A program made the position numbers and the translations under genes. This document shows positions 43,201 through 54,651 of a DNA stretch of 64,000 nt, piece after piece (the stretch's first letter is position 1; each line of letters begins with the position of its first letter). This DNA is from Membranipora membranacea. Lineage: Eukaryota > Bryozoa > Gymnolaemata > Cheilostomatida > Membraniporidae. The notes under the pieces are model-generated. The model worked only from the letters and a program-made list of their open reading frames with translations. It did no database searches and had not been told where the DNA came from. The DNA is taken from positions 16,798,948 through 16,862,947 of the forward strand of contig OU612071.1 in assembly GCA_914767715.1 (NCBI GenBank), written 5' to 3'.

Positions 43201-44942
43201 TAAGCCCTAGCTGTAAGCCCTAGCTGTAAGCCCTAGCTGTAAGCCCTAGCTGTAAGCCCTAGCTGTAAGCCCTAGCTGTAAGCCCTAGCTGTAAGCCCTA
43301 GCTGTAAGCCCTAGCGTACGGCTGTTTAGGTTTAGGTTGAAGAGTAAATTTCATCAAATGTCCCGCTAACAAAATGTCATTCACTTTCATTATCGTTATT
43401 ATGTTATATATTTCAGTTGATCTACAACGAATGCCTTTATATGTGCCACCAATCAAAAGGGACGACACAAAATTAGAATCAGAGCTATCGCAGCCGTTCT
43501 CTAGTAGAAGGAGGAAGAAAAAGACTTCAGTTGGAAAACTGATGATAAGAGAGAAAACTTTCTCTGCTAACAAATCTAAATCTAGTCTCAAAGTAAGTCG
43601 GGGCAGTGAACTTATCTTCTCTTTTGTTAGGGAGAGTCTGCTAGGTGCCTCATTTAATTAGGATTGGCCCCAAATCTACACCTGATAGTGCCCGGTCGGT
43701 GAAGAGAATATCCTTGTAGCTTGCTGTCTATTACTGAAATCATTCACAGTTTATATTTCTATACACTAGGTCGTATTTGACGCCTTATTTAACGGGCCCC
43801 CTTAAGCGCATGTGACTTGTGTTGGGTGGTACACTATACCCTTGCTCACTGTTGTTAGCTACTCGTTCTGAAAGAGGCAACGGGGGGATCTTTTTTCTAC
43901 ATTCAAGCACACAGTAGGCCTCCTGTATTTGGGGTACTGATCTGAATAGAGCTGGCTAGGATGAACGGCTTGCCAATGCGGAAACAGAAATCAGGAGTCA
44001 TGGGGGTTGCCTGCTCTTTCTCATTCATCACACAAGTAAAAAATAGTCGTTAGTTAGGCTAACATAAAAAAAGTTTTGATCATCAGCAGTCATCAGTTAT
44101 GTGGAATGGGTATCCGATTGTCCAACTTCAAATGACTTTCTTCTGTTACAGAGAGTTGCTCAACAAAACGGAACATCAGCCCCTGACAAACCCAACAGTG
44201 CTGGTAGGTGTAACTTATCATATAGTTACATTCTCATTTTGTTCACAAGGATTGAGTTGGTGGTACAAATTTCACAATTCAATTCTATATTCTCAGTTAT
44301 ATAAGTTGACACTTACATCCACTTGCATGGATAGACTTGCCAATGTAAGAAGGTCAAAACCTGTGGCGTATTCACAGATGTTATTCTCTCAATACAACAT
44401 TTATCTTATTTTTTGAATAATCACTCATGTTTTCATCAACCTAATCAAGAGAAGAGCTGCATTTGACAATGTGGCTGGTTCTTTTTCAATGTTAGTTCAA
44501 TTCTGTGTTAAATGTTGTGTGGTATTGATGTCTTTTAATCTCAAAAGAAGCTAACATTTTACTCTTTCTTTCAGGTTCCGATTCTCCTTCAACTGGAAGT
44601 AAAGAACATTCCGACACCCAATCAGCCCAAGTACATCCTCCAATATCTCCAGTACCGCCCCCGCTCACACATAGCCGACTAAGGACTGATGTGAGTCTGC
44701 ACAGGGGAGATAATACCCAATCTCCCATGAGCCACCGATCTATAAATAGTAACACTGACAACCACCATAGATTTAATTCATCCAGTGCAGCCAGCTATAA
44801 ACACTCCGGTTTATCTAGTCATAAAGGCTCTCACAAAGGCTCTGTTACTAGTTTAGAGCAGGATCAGCTGACTAGAACACTGACTAGTTTGAATATAGCC
44901 ACCTTCGAGCCTATGCTTCCTCCTACATTGGATAAGAGATAG
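31265..44942 (+). CDS. armadillo-repeat and fibronectin type III protein, 13 exons, 5' end not found
   Basis: Exons 31265-31466, 32216-32432, 33571-33678, 34059-34242, 34926-35049, 36323-36467, 40246-40392, 41260-41350, 42044-42149, 42609-42678, 43417-43592, 44152-44203 and 44575-44942 join with matching phases and GT-AG borders, ending at TAG 44940-44942. The first five encode armadillo repeats (N-A-A-Y-I-L-G-T-L-A, N-A-A-G-T-I-G-T-L, N-A-A-L-V-L-A-R-L, N-A-C-F-A-I-S-C-L). Exons 6-7 form one FN3 domain (V-H-V-S-W and Y-N-V-Q-V) and exons 8-10 a second (I-N-V-S-W and Y-T-F-V-V). The tail is basic, then Ser/Pro/His-rich and probably disordered. No signal peptide is seen, so it is likely a cytosolic scaffold. 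The third exon holds an in-frame TGA. I do not recognise the orthologue. Confidence 0.75.
31478..31705 (+). repeat. dispersed element with Cys-containing coding-like segment, copy 1
   Basis: About 230 bases align with 40750-40985, both in introns of the ARM-FN3 gene and in the same orientation. Both keep a frame ending W-(I/V) ... R-Y-T-C-x-S-x-S-x-D-Q-C-x-C and an acceptor-like CTNTAG/CATTAG at the same place. Copy 1 is open over 88 codons. This could be decayed exons of an extracellular domain or part of a mobile element. Confidence 0.5.
33571..33678 (+). CDS. armadillo exon with in-frame TGA (exon 3 of the ARM-FN3 gene)
   Basis: The exon has a clear acceptor (ATGTAACAG) and donor (CTTG|GTATGT). 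It translates as G-M-N-A-A-F-A-I-G, then TGA (33603-33605), then L-C-D-I-T-K-G-R, which is typical armadillo sequence on both sides of the stop. It is 108 bases, entered and left in phase 1, so skipping it keeps the frame. CGA (Arg) to TGA by CpG decay is the simplest origin. TGA followed by CTT also resembles leaky stop contexts. Confidence 0.65.
35477..35642 (+). mobile_element. MITE with TCTTTCAATT terminal inverted repeats
   Basis: It runs from GGTCTTTCAATTAGAC to CAATTGAAAGACC inside an ARM-FN3 intron. The interior matches the inverted copy at 30241-30399 (CCCAAATCGCTCACTCAG, GAGTGAG). Confidence 0.75.
36693..37230. repeat. intronic tandem duplication, two units
   Basis: A unit with G-run, GTCCCTGTGGCCCCTACA, AGTCTAGCTCATTGT, GTCAGAGTTGTAGATCTTCT and GATTAGTTATAATTCTTGCA is present at about 36710-36893 and again at about 36890-37226. 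The second unit has about 130 extra bases in its middle. It lies in the intron before the exon at 40246. Confidence 0.8.
37505..37580. repeat. 76-bp near-perfect palindrome
   Basis: The left arm ACAGCCAGCCCTTAAAAGCC continues TTCGGGATGGCGATCG. The right arm is its reverse complement except for one base (a G opposite T, which would pair as G-U in RNA). The loop is four bases (CGGC). It is GC-rich in an AT-rich intron. It could be an inverted-repeat transposon end pair, a recombination palindrome or an RNA hairpin. Confidence 0.9.
37829..38036 (-). CDS. small membrane-protein exon nested antisense in ARM-FN3 intron (copy C)
   Basis: An ATG-initiated exon of 69 codons ends in a GTAAGT donor in phase 1. 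It starts M-E-P-K-S-A-T-I-R-A-C-G-K-D-C and has two hydrophobic stretches long enough to span a membrane (T-V-L-L-L-L-S-T-L-L-L and V-I-L-I-V-V-L-S-F-L). Its start is duplicated at 38868. No downstream exon was found. The family is unknown. Confidence 0.5.
38344..38835 (-). CDS. small membrane-protein exons A and B, nested antisense
   Basis: Exon A (38835-38755) encodes a hydrophobic segment like a signal peptide (L-A-L-L-I-G-L-L-T-C, then A-A-P-A-P-S-D-T) and ends in phase 0 at GTAAGT. Exon B (38429-38344) is entered in phase 0 and encodes R-D-L-E-D-I-L-T-L-F followed by an Ile-rich membrane segment, with a GTAGGT donor. Exon A lacks its start codon in place because the matching start segment lies inverted at 38861-38915. 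This is probably a disrupted paralogue of the exon at 37829-38036. Confidence 0.45.
38787..39080. pseudogene. rearranged segment: inverted start exon and orphan Cys-containing exon
   Basis: ACGTAGTGAAGCATGTCAGT (38787 on) is inverted at 38836-38860. Directly after it the plus strand reads ATG (38868) M-E-P-K-I-V-T-I-R-A-C-G-K-D-C then TAG, which is the start of the antisense gene flipped onto the other strand. Further right, the minus strand (39075-38915) reads a protein-like exon (V-Y-E-D-E-N-N-P-V-I-Y, then C-V-R-C-H-D-D) interrupted by TGA at 39050-39052 and ending in TAG. Confidence 0.5.
40750..40985 (+). repeat. dispersed element with Cys-containing coding-like segment, copy 2
   Basis: This is the partner of 31478-31705. 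Starting after CATTAG (about 40802) there is an open frame through T-S-S-V-T-A-P-N-L, A-T-W-V-I-S-C and R-Y-T-C-H-S-T-S-Y-D-Q-C-G-C-P, ending at TAA. The residue pattern shared with copy 1, despite many base changes, suggests it once coded for protein. Confidence 0.5.
42282..42360. repeat. imperfect hairpin in ARM-FN3 intron
   Basis: CTGAAAGGACCTATTGA and ATAGTGAAAGTAA are mirrored by TTACTTTCAC and TCAATAGGTACTTTCAG around a short loop. It resembles a very small inverted-repeat element. Confidence 0.65.
42893..43314. repeat. 13-bp minisatellite, about 32 units
   Basis: The unit CCCTAGCTGTAAG is repeated almost without error; three units read GTACG instead of GTAAG. It lies in the intron between the exons ending 42678 and starting 43417. 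Each unit contains a donor-like TGTAAG and an acceptor-like CCCTAG. Confidence 0.97.
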
Positions 44943-47691
44943 TTTCAGAAAGATTAATGGTCCTGGAACCCTGGTTATGTGGTGGTCCTGGAACCCTGGT
45001 TATGTGGTAAAAAAATGGTAGTCACCAGTGTTAGAAGTGAGTAGAGACTGTTGGGATCTGTGTACCCACAAAGAAATATAGAGGAAAGAGTTAAGAAAAC
45101 AGTTGCCACTGGATTCTGTGCTCATCATGAATAGATCTGCAAAATTTAATATAGAAAAGATGTTGCAAAGGAATTTTTGAGGCATGAGCAAGCCCTGCGG
45201 GCACAGCCCATCGAGCTGTCGACCCTGAGGCTAAAATACCCACCAATAGAGAGTCCACTCCGAACGTCAGCTGGACTGAAGCTGCTGACAACAACGATGC
45301 AGAACAACTTATGTACAAAGAAGCTGTAGTAGGCCTAATGTGGCTGAGCACTGGTCTGAATTTTGATCTATTTGTTATTCTGGCAAGTGTTCTATTTTAG
45401 GTGAATGAATTGTACTCAAATTGGTTACATTTTACCTTGGCTAACGCAGACTAATGCTAGAATATTAATTTTTCATTTTTCCTATTACTGGCCCAGAATT
45501 AAAAAGGTGTGTCAAGTGTTTATGGCACATGTAGTTATTAAACAATAGCCCTTCACCTGAATCTGGATAATGGTTTGTATTGTCAAAGTCGCTATGGCTC
45601 TGTTTGTCTTTGTTTGGAATAGATAATATGATTCCTATAAATAATATCCGATCTCCATTTGCTGAGTAATACATTATACCCTCATCAGGTTGAGCAAATT
45701 ATATCAACTCTGTATACCTTAGGGCCCCTTGTATTATTCAATGCAAACTATATACATAAATTGTTCTCAACCTCAGAGGTGCTGTTGTTTACTGCTATCA
45801 TCACTTTACTTGCACAAAATGTTATCAAAATGGAGAGTTCTTGGATAAAACTTGAAATATTGTATCATTCTTGCTTTAATTATATGACAGCTGAACTTTG
45901 TGACCAGGCGCAATTTATTCTTCATCCATTTCAAGATTATGTCTTTCACCTAATAATCCTACCATGGTAATGATTGCCTCTCATTATTCATTGGGACCAA
46001 CATCTGTTAATCTTGTACCATACCTTCGTACTATTTTGTGCATACAATTCAGGATTGTCTTGTCTAAGAAACGGAGCCTGCTGAGGAAACTCGAATCAAC
46101 CTTGATTTTGGTCCCTTAACGACTTATAGATCTTCCATGAAAAAATTTTAATCTAGAATATCTGTTCAAAACACCCAAGAATACAATTAATGGACTATGT
46201 CTTTGAACATCAGCAAACACTAAGTTAGGTTAGAAGCGTGACTTCTCCCGGTATCGGCATTCTTTCGTTATAACTAAAGCAACAGAGTGTCATTTTTGCC
46301 ATTGGTATATTGGTAAATGAACTGTAATCTCCTGACAAGTTAATTGAAGGAACTTGTTATTCTAATAATATCTTAATTAAACATAAAGCGCACTGTCATT
46401 TTGTTTCGTAATTATTAAATGCCTTCCATATTTATGGCGATTGCCTACCCATCATTTCATCCTGGTTCTATCACTGATGTTGTATCGAATACTTCCGTTT
46501 TATCTCGTGAATGACGCAGGTGTAAGAGTGCAAAGAATTTTATTTATCTCCAATAATCTGGTAATCCTGTAACATAGATTGATTCGTTTTAAGACATGTT
46601 TGAAAGGTATAAGCGTTTGCAACAAGATTGACATTATGCAAAGACGAGATCATAATGGCATTGTATGGAAAAGTTATGGTATTACATAGACACAAAATTA
46701 ACTTTGAACATTACAATTGATACAAAACTCACACATTATGGGGGAATAGAAAATCCGATAGTGAGCAATAGTGAGCAATTATGAATGGTGACTAGTCGGG
46801 ATTACATCTAGCTAAAATAAGAACGCCAAAATTATAATAGTATGTCAGAAGAATGCAACTGAAATGAATATCTGACACCACAGAAAACAAAGTCCACATG
46901 TAATGTAATGAGATGAAATGTAATGCAATTATCAGTAAGTTATCAAACTGTAGGAATATAAAAGTAAGAACCACAGTCTTACAATATTGATTAGAGCTCT
47001 TGGCTAAAAGATGTATCCTTTCCAATGTCTGGGTGACTAGTGACAGTAAATGGTTGAAAAGGTGAAAAGCTTTAAATTGGTGAAAAAGCTTTCACCATTG
47101 TATTGAAAGCGATGACTCAAAGTTAGAAAGAAAGCTTCTTAGATAAAGCAGTAAAAACATCATGAACGCAGTTTTAGAACAATGGTGGGCTTTGCCAATG
47201 CTATAACACCGATTACCAGACCCTTAACGCCAAGCGCAACTCCCACGGTTACACCCCCAACAGAAAACGCAGTTTTCTCTCTAGTCAGTGGTAGGTTGTG
47301 TCGCATACACGGCAGCAAATAGGAGAATTGTCTATACCAACATTCGACACAACAACAACACCCAATATCTTAGCCAGCATCATCATCAGTACACTCCAAC
47401 CTCGACTTGAGGACACGCAGTTACCAGCCAGTGCATATCACCTCGAATCGGGGACATGCAAATTTATGCAAATCTAAATTCTATTCTTAATACCGGTGCC
47501 ACCCTAAAGCCAGAACCGTGACAACCATGACAATGCAGTAAAGGTGGCACAAACAGAGACAATCCAGAATTAGCATGATGTCTGACTTACACCAACCAAC
47601 TCTTGTGGCCGATCAACCCACTCTTGCGGCCGATCAATCCTCTTTTTGCGGTAATTGAAAATTGTGTTTAGAACCTGTTTTTTTTGCTTAT

Positions 47692-47830
47692 TGACGTCAG
47701 CAGTTTTGTAATTTGTCTGGGTTCATAGTATTTAAGAACATTGTTGTCTATTGAAATTCATTGATTTGTTTGGCGACCCTCTGGTCGTCAAGCAGCGCTC
47801 TTTGTTTGCAACTTCATTCTGGAGACAGGT
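47692..47830 (+). promoter_or_regulatory. promoter-like segment: CRE, TATA-like box and 5' donor
   Basis: A perfect TGACGTCA (47692-47699) is followed 30 bases later by TATTTAAG (47729-47736) and then by GACAG|GTCAGT (donor at 47829). That order could mark a transcription start and a short first exon on the plus strand, or an LTR promoter. No coding exon is linked to it. Confidence 0.25.
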
Positions 47831-49496
47831 CAGTTTTTAAACATGAAAGTTTTACAGTTTTTATCATAATATTTTCTTTTATTGTATATTAGTGATATTT
47901 ATAGGGAAATAGAACTTGCCTTATTATTTGATAATGGCACAGTACAACACTTGGTTGGATTATTTATATCGTCAACTAATTTAGTTAAATGAACTAAATT
48001 GAGCATGCATGGCAACTAGAAAGTATAACTTGTAGAAATAAGACATGCATTGTTAAGTTGAATTGTGTTTGATGTCAAACTTGATAAGAATTAAAAGGCA
48101 TGCTCTTGAGTCAAGTGTTTGATCTCGAAATAAATGAGATCACAATTATGTAAATAAGTCAGTGTCACATAGTGAGAATCATCATACCGAGCTCATGAGC
48201 ACAGATCTCAGTAGCGGAGAGTTAATGTGGTGACTCCATAACCCGGAATCCCACAGTTGCTGTTGATGTGGAAGTAGGAGGACTAGTTTGTGTATGGGTC
48301 TGTCGAGAAGCTGACCATTGCCAAGATGGTTTTGCTTGTCAATAGCAAATACTAATTATGATTAATCCCCGTGCACCACCTTTGGCGGAGCGTTGCTCTT
48401 TAATGTTTAAATCACTGCTGCCACAGCTGGGCTTTGCCCAGCATAGCCACCAGTCAAAAATTTAAATGGAGAGTTGTGGCATCAAAATATCTAGCCAGTA
48501 GCTTTGAATGGTGTTATATGAGGTCTCAAAATGTAGGGAGTATCTTCCTACCTCTGCCATCCACCATTAGTGATGACATTCTCCCTGCTGTAAGCATATC
48601 AGCCTCATATTTTTTAATTTTTTGTGCCCAAAATTAAGGTGGGAGTGTAAAGATAGCTGATAAGATAACAATAACGATTTTATGTTTGAGTTTTTTAAGT
48701 CTGAGTGAAGTTTTATTTCAATTGCTAGATTTAATTTGGTAGATTGTATCTATCAATGAGTTCGTCAGAGTTGTCATAGTCATAGTATAATAAAATGACA
48801 TTCACTAATCCTTAAAACTGCTAAATCAGGCATTTTGGAAACAATGGAATGGCATAGCGCTGGCTGCTTGGAGTGAGTGTTGCGGGAGTCTTCGGACAAT
48901 GGTGGGAGTTCGTTTGATCTTGGTTTCGGTGCCCTCTTGCTATTGTGCGATTGGTATAGAGAACTGGTCAGCCTGGTGTCCCTATTGTTACGTTGCCCAA
49001 CTCTGAACTCGGTGTCTAGGGTCAATTCGGTCCTCTGTCAGTTACCGATCGAGTGCCAGAGGAGAATTATGTACTATATTATTTCTCCCTGCGTACACAT
49101 TTAAATACTAGTATTTACATTTTCTCTGACTGGAATATTTAAGATACAATTTTCCAAGTCATAATCAAGAACGTACCATCATAAGAAAGCACACACTTGG
49201 AATGAGCTAAAGGCAGGGGCGTATATTCTAAAAAATTTCACTCACTGACTTTTTAGAGATGAGCATAATGATCGGGCGCAGCCCGATCCACATGCCGTAA
49301 GCGTGGCGGGGAAGTTGTGGGAGGGGCGCTTAAGCGCCCTCCCACCACGGAAATTTTTGCATATCGGTAGCAAAATAGTGCAAGCAGAGAGGTGAGCACT
49401 GAGCTGTTGGGTACTTTCAGAAAACAACTCAATAGCAGTAGAAGATTACGGTAAAAATGCTCCAGTTATAAAGCACCCAATTGAAAAAAACTGACC

Positions 49497-49590
49497 TTGA
49501 TGGGATTCGAACCGACATCAATCTTATTAATGAAGATTATAAGGCAGACATAAGGCAGACGCTCTACACACTGAGCTATTCAGCCATTCA
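49497..49590 (-). mobile_element. tRNA-like relic (B box and A box)
   Basis: The minus strand has an A-box-like TAGCTCAGTGTGTAGAGC and a perfect B box GGTTCGAATCCC (49513-49502). The arm between them contains a tandem 11-base duplication (GTCTGCCTTAT twice), and the acceptor stem does not pair. It is therefore a tRNA pseudogene or a SINE head of a different family from the one in genes A and B. Confidence 0.6.
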
Positions 49591-51810
49591 CGGGTCCCTG
49601 CGGGCCGTGAGTGCTAATATACGCCACTGGCTAAAGGTACGATATTTTCCTTTTATTACCATATTATTTTTACACAAACTCTTGGTAAACACTCCTTAGC
49701 AGCATTTCTTTCTGTATTTGCATACTTCGCATATACATGTATGCTTGTATTTTATATATTAATTCAAGCTAATTGACTCTAGAGCCTTACCATTGTTATT
49801 TATAACATCTTTTCAGACTTTACGGTGAAATAGTACGACAAGATATTGCGTAGAATTAATAAAAGATTATCTACAAGATTATATAAGTACCATCACTCAT
49901 CAGTAAACCTACCACTCTCATTATTCAAGTGCTGTGAACTAGCATAGATTGCTAAAATAAGATTTATCTGATTTCATCTCACTGATACATGAGGTAACTG
50001 AACGGACAGTGAGTGCTGATTCATTGTCTTGCTGAGAGTGTGACTTCAGCTGGCATTATTTGGTGGTATTATAATGTAAAATAGTTTAAATTGGGCGAGC
50101 ATAACATTGATGCTGACAGAGACCATACCCAGGTCTATTGTGAGCCAACTTGCCCAATGGCTGTTATTTATAAAGTCAACTGCATAAAACAGTGAAAATC
50201 GTAGAATTTCAGAGAAAATACCAATGATATCAGTAGCATTTCAGAAAAGACTGCATGTGAGCGTGAAATTTCTCAAACTTCAACAAAAAACTGATAGACT
50301 TTACCTTAGGACAACACTGTTAGCCAGAGAGATATTCAACAAATGCCATGTACCAATGAGAAGGATCATAGAATGCCTCGAGAGGTGTCACATGGGGGTG
50401 GCTATGAGTACGGACTGAAATAATATCAAGAGGGCAATATAACTTTCCATAAAACGAGGCAACAAAGTGTTAAAAGTTACAATTCTTACAAAGAGTTTAA
50501 GTTAAAAAGTTACAAAGAGTTTTATAAGTGATGACTTTTAGTATTAAAGTATGCAACAATATCCAGAGAACTCTCAAGAGAGTTCAGACTATGAGCTGAA
50601 TGCCTAAAATTATCTTGCTTGTAGCCTCCATGAAATTTCTAAATGCTATCGTAAATAAATTATCTCTAGAGTAAACACAGAAGCCAGTCTAGGATACAGA
50701 CAGACAGAAGTTATTTGCTGGATTGTGACGCTATCAATGCTGTAAATTAGAAGTTGGTGGAGATGTTCTGCAGATAAAGTTAATCCTTTGCAGATCACAT
50801 CTATATAATTTAAAGTTTGCTTTGTTGCGCTTGCCATGTCATTGTGCCCTGAGTGAGTTCTAATTAAGATTGAGAGTAAATCATTTTCACAGTATGAGTT
50901 ACACAGCATGGCATCAACATTCAAGCCATTCATGGCTGCTATAAAACTGAGAATATACTCAAAAGCTCATATTTATGCTTCAAACATCCAGATATTGTGC
51001 AGTCAGGGAGACAATTGCTTATAATAAACGCCAGACTCTTTTTACAAAGCAATATGATACATGAAACTATAATAGATTTACTGTAAAATATATATTTTAT
51101 ATAAATATAGTAAAAGCCACACTATAATATAAAATAGAGCTTATGTATACCAAACTTCATTGGTCCTTAAAAAAATGTGGCCTGCAGTTGAAAGTCGAGT
51201 CTCTTGATAAAACCATCGTAATATCATGTCATGGAAAATGATAGTCTTCATAAATGATCAAAGAAGCTAGCAGATATAAAGTTAGGATTACTAAAAATGA
51301 AAAGAAATCATTGAGTTTCTATGCATGGTGACTCATGAATAGGCATCTTTGATTAATTTGACTTTGAGGGAGACCAGCACCCTGATAACCATAGCTATTT
51401 ACATCTCCAGTGGTAATGTAAATGACAAACATTGAATATGGAAGAATTATGACATTTCTGCGTTATAAAATGATTATAATGATTAGAGATAATATTTTAA
51501 TGAGTTGTAAAAAAACAGCACCAATATCTACTTTACAATGATCATTTACATCATAAAAATGGTACAGATGAGTGATTGGTTTAGATATAAAGAGTAACTA
51601 GAATAACAACTGCGTAGTGTTTGAGACTTGTGCTCCCACTTGACTACAGATTCGTTACGGAGAGCATGGAACGATATTAACAAAATATACATAAATATTC
51701 ATTTTAGGACAAACAATGATTTGTCTTTTTGTTCTACTTAGTGATAAATGAATGAATATTTACAATGTTGCATTGTTTGTTGGGTAAAATCATTGATAGA
51801 AAAATACTCC

Positions 51811-51816
51811 TTTATT
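51811..51816 (-). terminator. polyadenylation signal of ROCO-caspase gene B
   Basis: AATAAA on the minus strand lies about 90 bases beyond the TGA of gene B, a usual distance for a compact 3' untranslated region. Confidence 0.55.
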
Positions 51817-51901
51817 TTACATATGCGGGTAATATATACATGATGTGTATGTACACTGAACATCAAGCCCTAATTTACTGATCTGCCCTCTTGTAGCTGA
51901 T

Positions 51902-54651
51902 TCAGTGAAAGTTAGGGAAGAGATAGACAGTCCTGTCTCCTGTAAATGTACAGCTGATATCTGGTATCTGTCCCTTTGGTTTAGTTTTATCAACACACTT
52001 TTCTATACTCTTCAGTTCAACCTGAGCTCTAACCTGGAAAAAAGTGAGATAGTTCTTAGTACAGGTGAACGGTTACTAATATGGTTACTAGCTTTGATAG
52101 AACATTCGTTGGTTTGACTGACTGAGGTCACACAAAATTGGCAAAATATTGATATTGATATAGACACAAACATAAGAGTGAGCCAAATAGTAGGTTTTTG
52201 ACTGACTGAGGTCTTGTTTTACGCCAGGTATGATTATAGTTGATCAACTTCTTTACTTTCAATAACTAATATTAGTGAGAGGTGGGACTCTGGAACCAGA
52301 TGAACTTCCTTTGGTGATGCTCAACAGAACAACTACTATTACAGTAAAGTAAAATAAGCCCAAACCAAGCTGGACAAACATCATCAAATTAACAATTATT
52401 GTTACCATCTTTGGTCAGGTGAGCCTTTCAGATAACTTACATATTCAGCCAGTTGCCTCAGGTCAGCACAATGCCCGTATCTACTGAACATAATCACTAT
52501 AGCTCTGATGAGCCAGGATCCATTTCTGTGATGTCTCATCGATCCAAATTCTAAGAATATTAAGAGAATTTATAAAATACAACATTTAAATACTAATGAA
52601 GACAGACTTGTTACCTTATCTGTATACTTTACTTGCGAAGGTGAAAAATGTTTTAATCTGGCTTGTTTTGTTGAAGGAAGCCAACAAATTATGGTTGTTC
52701 TAATGATTTCTTCTAAACATATTTACAATCTATAATTGTTGGAATATATCAGGGTACAATATAATACAATAGCAGACAACAACTTGCAACTGATATCAAT
52801 AACAATTTTACTTCAATTTACTCCTCACCTGGTAGACTTGACTTCAGCACAAGAAAATGTGACCGGCTCAGAGACACGTTTTGATCCTCAGTTGCATCAT
52901 AGTTTGGCAAATTGCCAGCATCCCTGAACTCATTATCAGAGGTGCTCAGCTTTATTGGCTTCTTTGGAATTGCATGTTTCATTCTTGCCTCACCTCCGGC
53001 AGCGGAAATGTTATCCATTAGTCCTAAGAGATAATAAACCAAGTGAAAGAAAGACCTAGCATATAGGCTGTTGATACCTTAGACTTAATAATAAACCTAG
53101 AGAGGACGCTGTATGGAGCATTAGCATTCAGGCACGTTGTGGGCGACGTAAAGACAATTTTTGGCGACGTAACGATTTTTGAAAGAGTAGAAGCGATGAT
53201 GATATCATTGATTTACTGTTCAAAATCCAGGTTTTGTGTCGATAGCTTGATCAATTTTGATAGGATTTTGGGTTTGAAAATCACAATTTATTGCAACATA
53301 TTTTTCAGAAATTTCAAATTCAAAATCCGATCAAAATTGATCGACTTACGAACAAAAATCCCAGACTATGGACAGTAACACAATGATAGCATCGATGCTT
53401 AAACAACTTCCAATGACGTTACTTCGCCCCACAATTAAGTACCTCGCTTCAGCTGTGTGTAGTGTCCTGTCTAGGTTAATTATTAAGTCTATGGTTTATA
53501 GCCGCTTCACAGAAACAATAATTTATCTGACTCATCCTCACCCATCTTGAAATCTTTTCAGTTATATAACTTCGAGTCTATGCCATACAACATATAACCA
53601 ATACTGTTACACATACACACATGTGACGGTGAATATGAATCCTGTCAATTCAGATTTCTTCCTAATTCAGAAAGTTGCAAGACTGACTCTAACTAGTAGA
53701 AACACAGCTTGTATATATCATCAAAACTGTCGATGACTTACATGAGTAGTTATAGAATATGGTGAAAGTCAGAGAAAATCTGCAAAATGCATATCAATTG
53801 CTGTAAATGCGACTCACTCAGCTTTTTCAGACACAAACCTTTAGTACACTATCATCAGAAATAAGGGTCCAATACCTACCTACCAATAGAGATATAATAT
53901 CTTACCGCCAGAACATGACTGTACAATCACCAGTTTCGGCTTATGAGCCATTGCAGGAAACTTTGTACCACCAAGAAGACCATAAATATCATGGAGGCGA
54001 ACACTCCAATCGTCATTACCATGAATGAGACCGTCAGTACCATGTGACATGATGGCCAACACAAACATACCATAAATGTTGTGCTCTGGTCTCTTAGTCT
54101 CAGCTATGATGGTATCACAGATGTCCTAAAGCATACAAATCTTGATTATAGTAAAAGAATGCTGCTACCAATACTTCAACAAATTTAAATTTTAAATAAG
54201 AAATATAGTAATATTATGTTAAATCCTCAACATTCATGTAATCAACAAATTACATATAATTTACACATATTTATTAGGTCAACCTTGCTAATCTGAAGCA
54301 ATCAATTCATCATTATTATTGATTGGTAGAAATAAAGTGTGACAGTCATAAGTTTCAAACCATATTACGGATTATAAAATCTAAGGTTTCACAGCCTGTT
54401 CATAAATGTTTCAAGAAAAGACCTCTTCTACTGATATTTATTTTTCCCTCACATCTATGTTTAGGGTTACTTAGATATCTTCTTACCTTGGCAGTATAAT
54501 CTTTATGTTCGCCAACCACATCAAAGTGATATCTCTCAAACATTATTTTGAGATTACTGAAGTCTTGCTCAGAGCCAGGACGTGGAGAGCTAGAATAAGC
54601 GTTTGAGATTATGAGTACTCTTCCTCTGATTCCTTCACTCATCAGGTATAT
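51902..54651 (-). CDS. complete caspase domain of gene B (p20, linker, p10)
   Basis: Exon 13 (54651-54487) has R-G-R-V-L-I-I-S-N and R-P-G-S-E-Q-D. Exon 14 (54125-53906) has the catalytic His in M-S-H-G-T-D-G and the catalytic Cys in V-Q-S-C-S-G. Exon 15 (53023-52829) is a polar intersubunit linker with candidate cleavage Asp residues (F-R-D-A, N-Y-D-A, T-E-D-Q) and opens the small subunit at S-H-F-L-V-L. Exon 16 (52550-52441) has S-M-R and N-G-S-W-L-I, matching the SxR...GSWFI substrate pocket. Exon 17 (52033-51902) has G-Q-I-P-D and the final strand. All residues needed for an active Asp-specific protease are present. Confidence 0.9.

Larger units (their letters stand above)
44943..51800. 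other. 3' flank of the ARM-FN3 gene and largely unassigned sequence
   Basis: It opens with a 24-base direct repeat (GGTCCTGGAACCCTGGTTAT..., 44959 and 44984) in the probable 3' untranslated region. Open frames (for example 45659-45970 plus) lack splice context or motifs. A minus-strand frame at 50646-50945 follows an acceptor (TTTTATAG) and could be a terminal exon of 95 codons, unidentified. GC-rich palindromes occur at 49271-49287 and 49317-49345. Confidence 0.45.

Noticed and set aside
42893-43314. Interstitial telomere array
   Set aside because: The unit is a 13-mer CCCTAGCTGTAAG, not TTAGGG or another known telomere repeat.
45659-45970. A 103-codon plus-strand gene after the ARM-FN3 stop
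   Set aside because: No splice context, motif or conserved composition; it lies in the probable 3' flank.
49497-49590. Functional tRNA gene
   Set aside because: A and B boxes are good, but the acceptor stem does not pair and the middle contains an 11-base tandem duplication.
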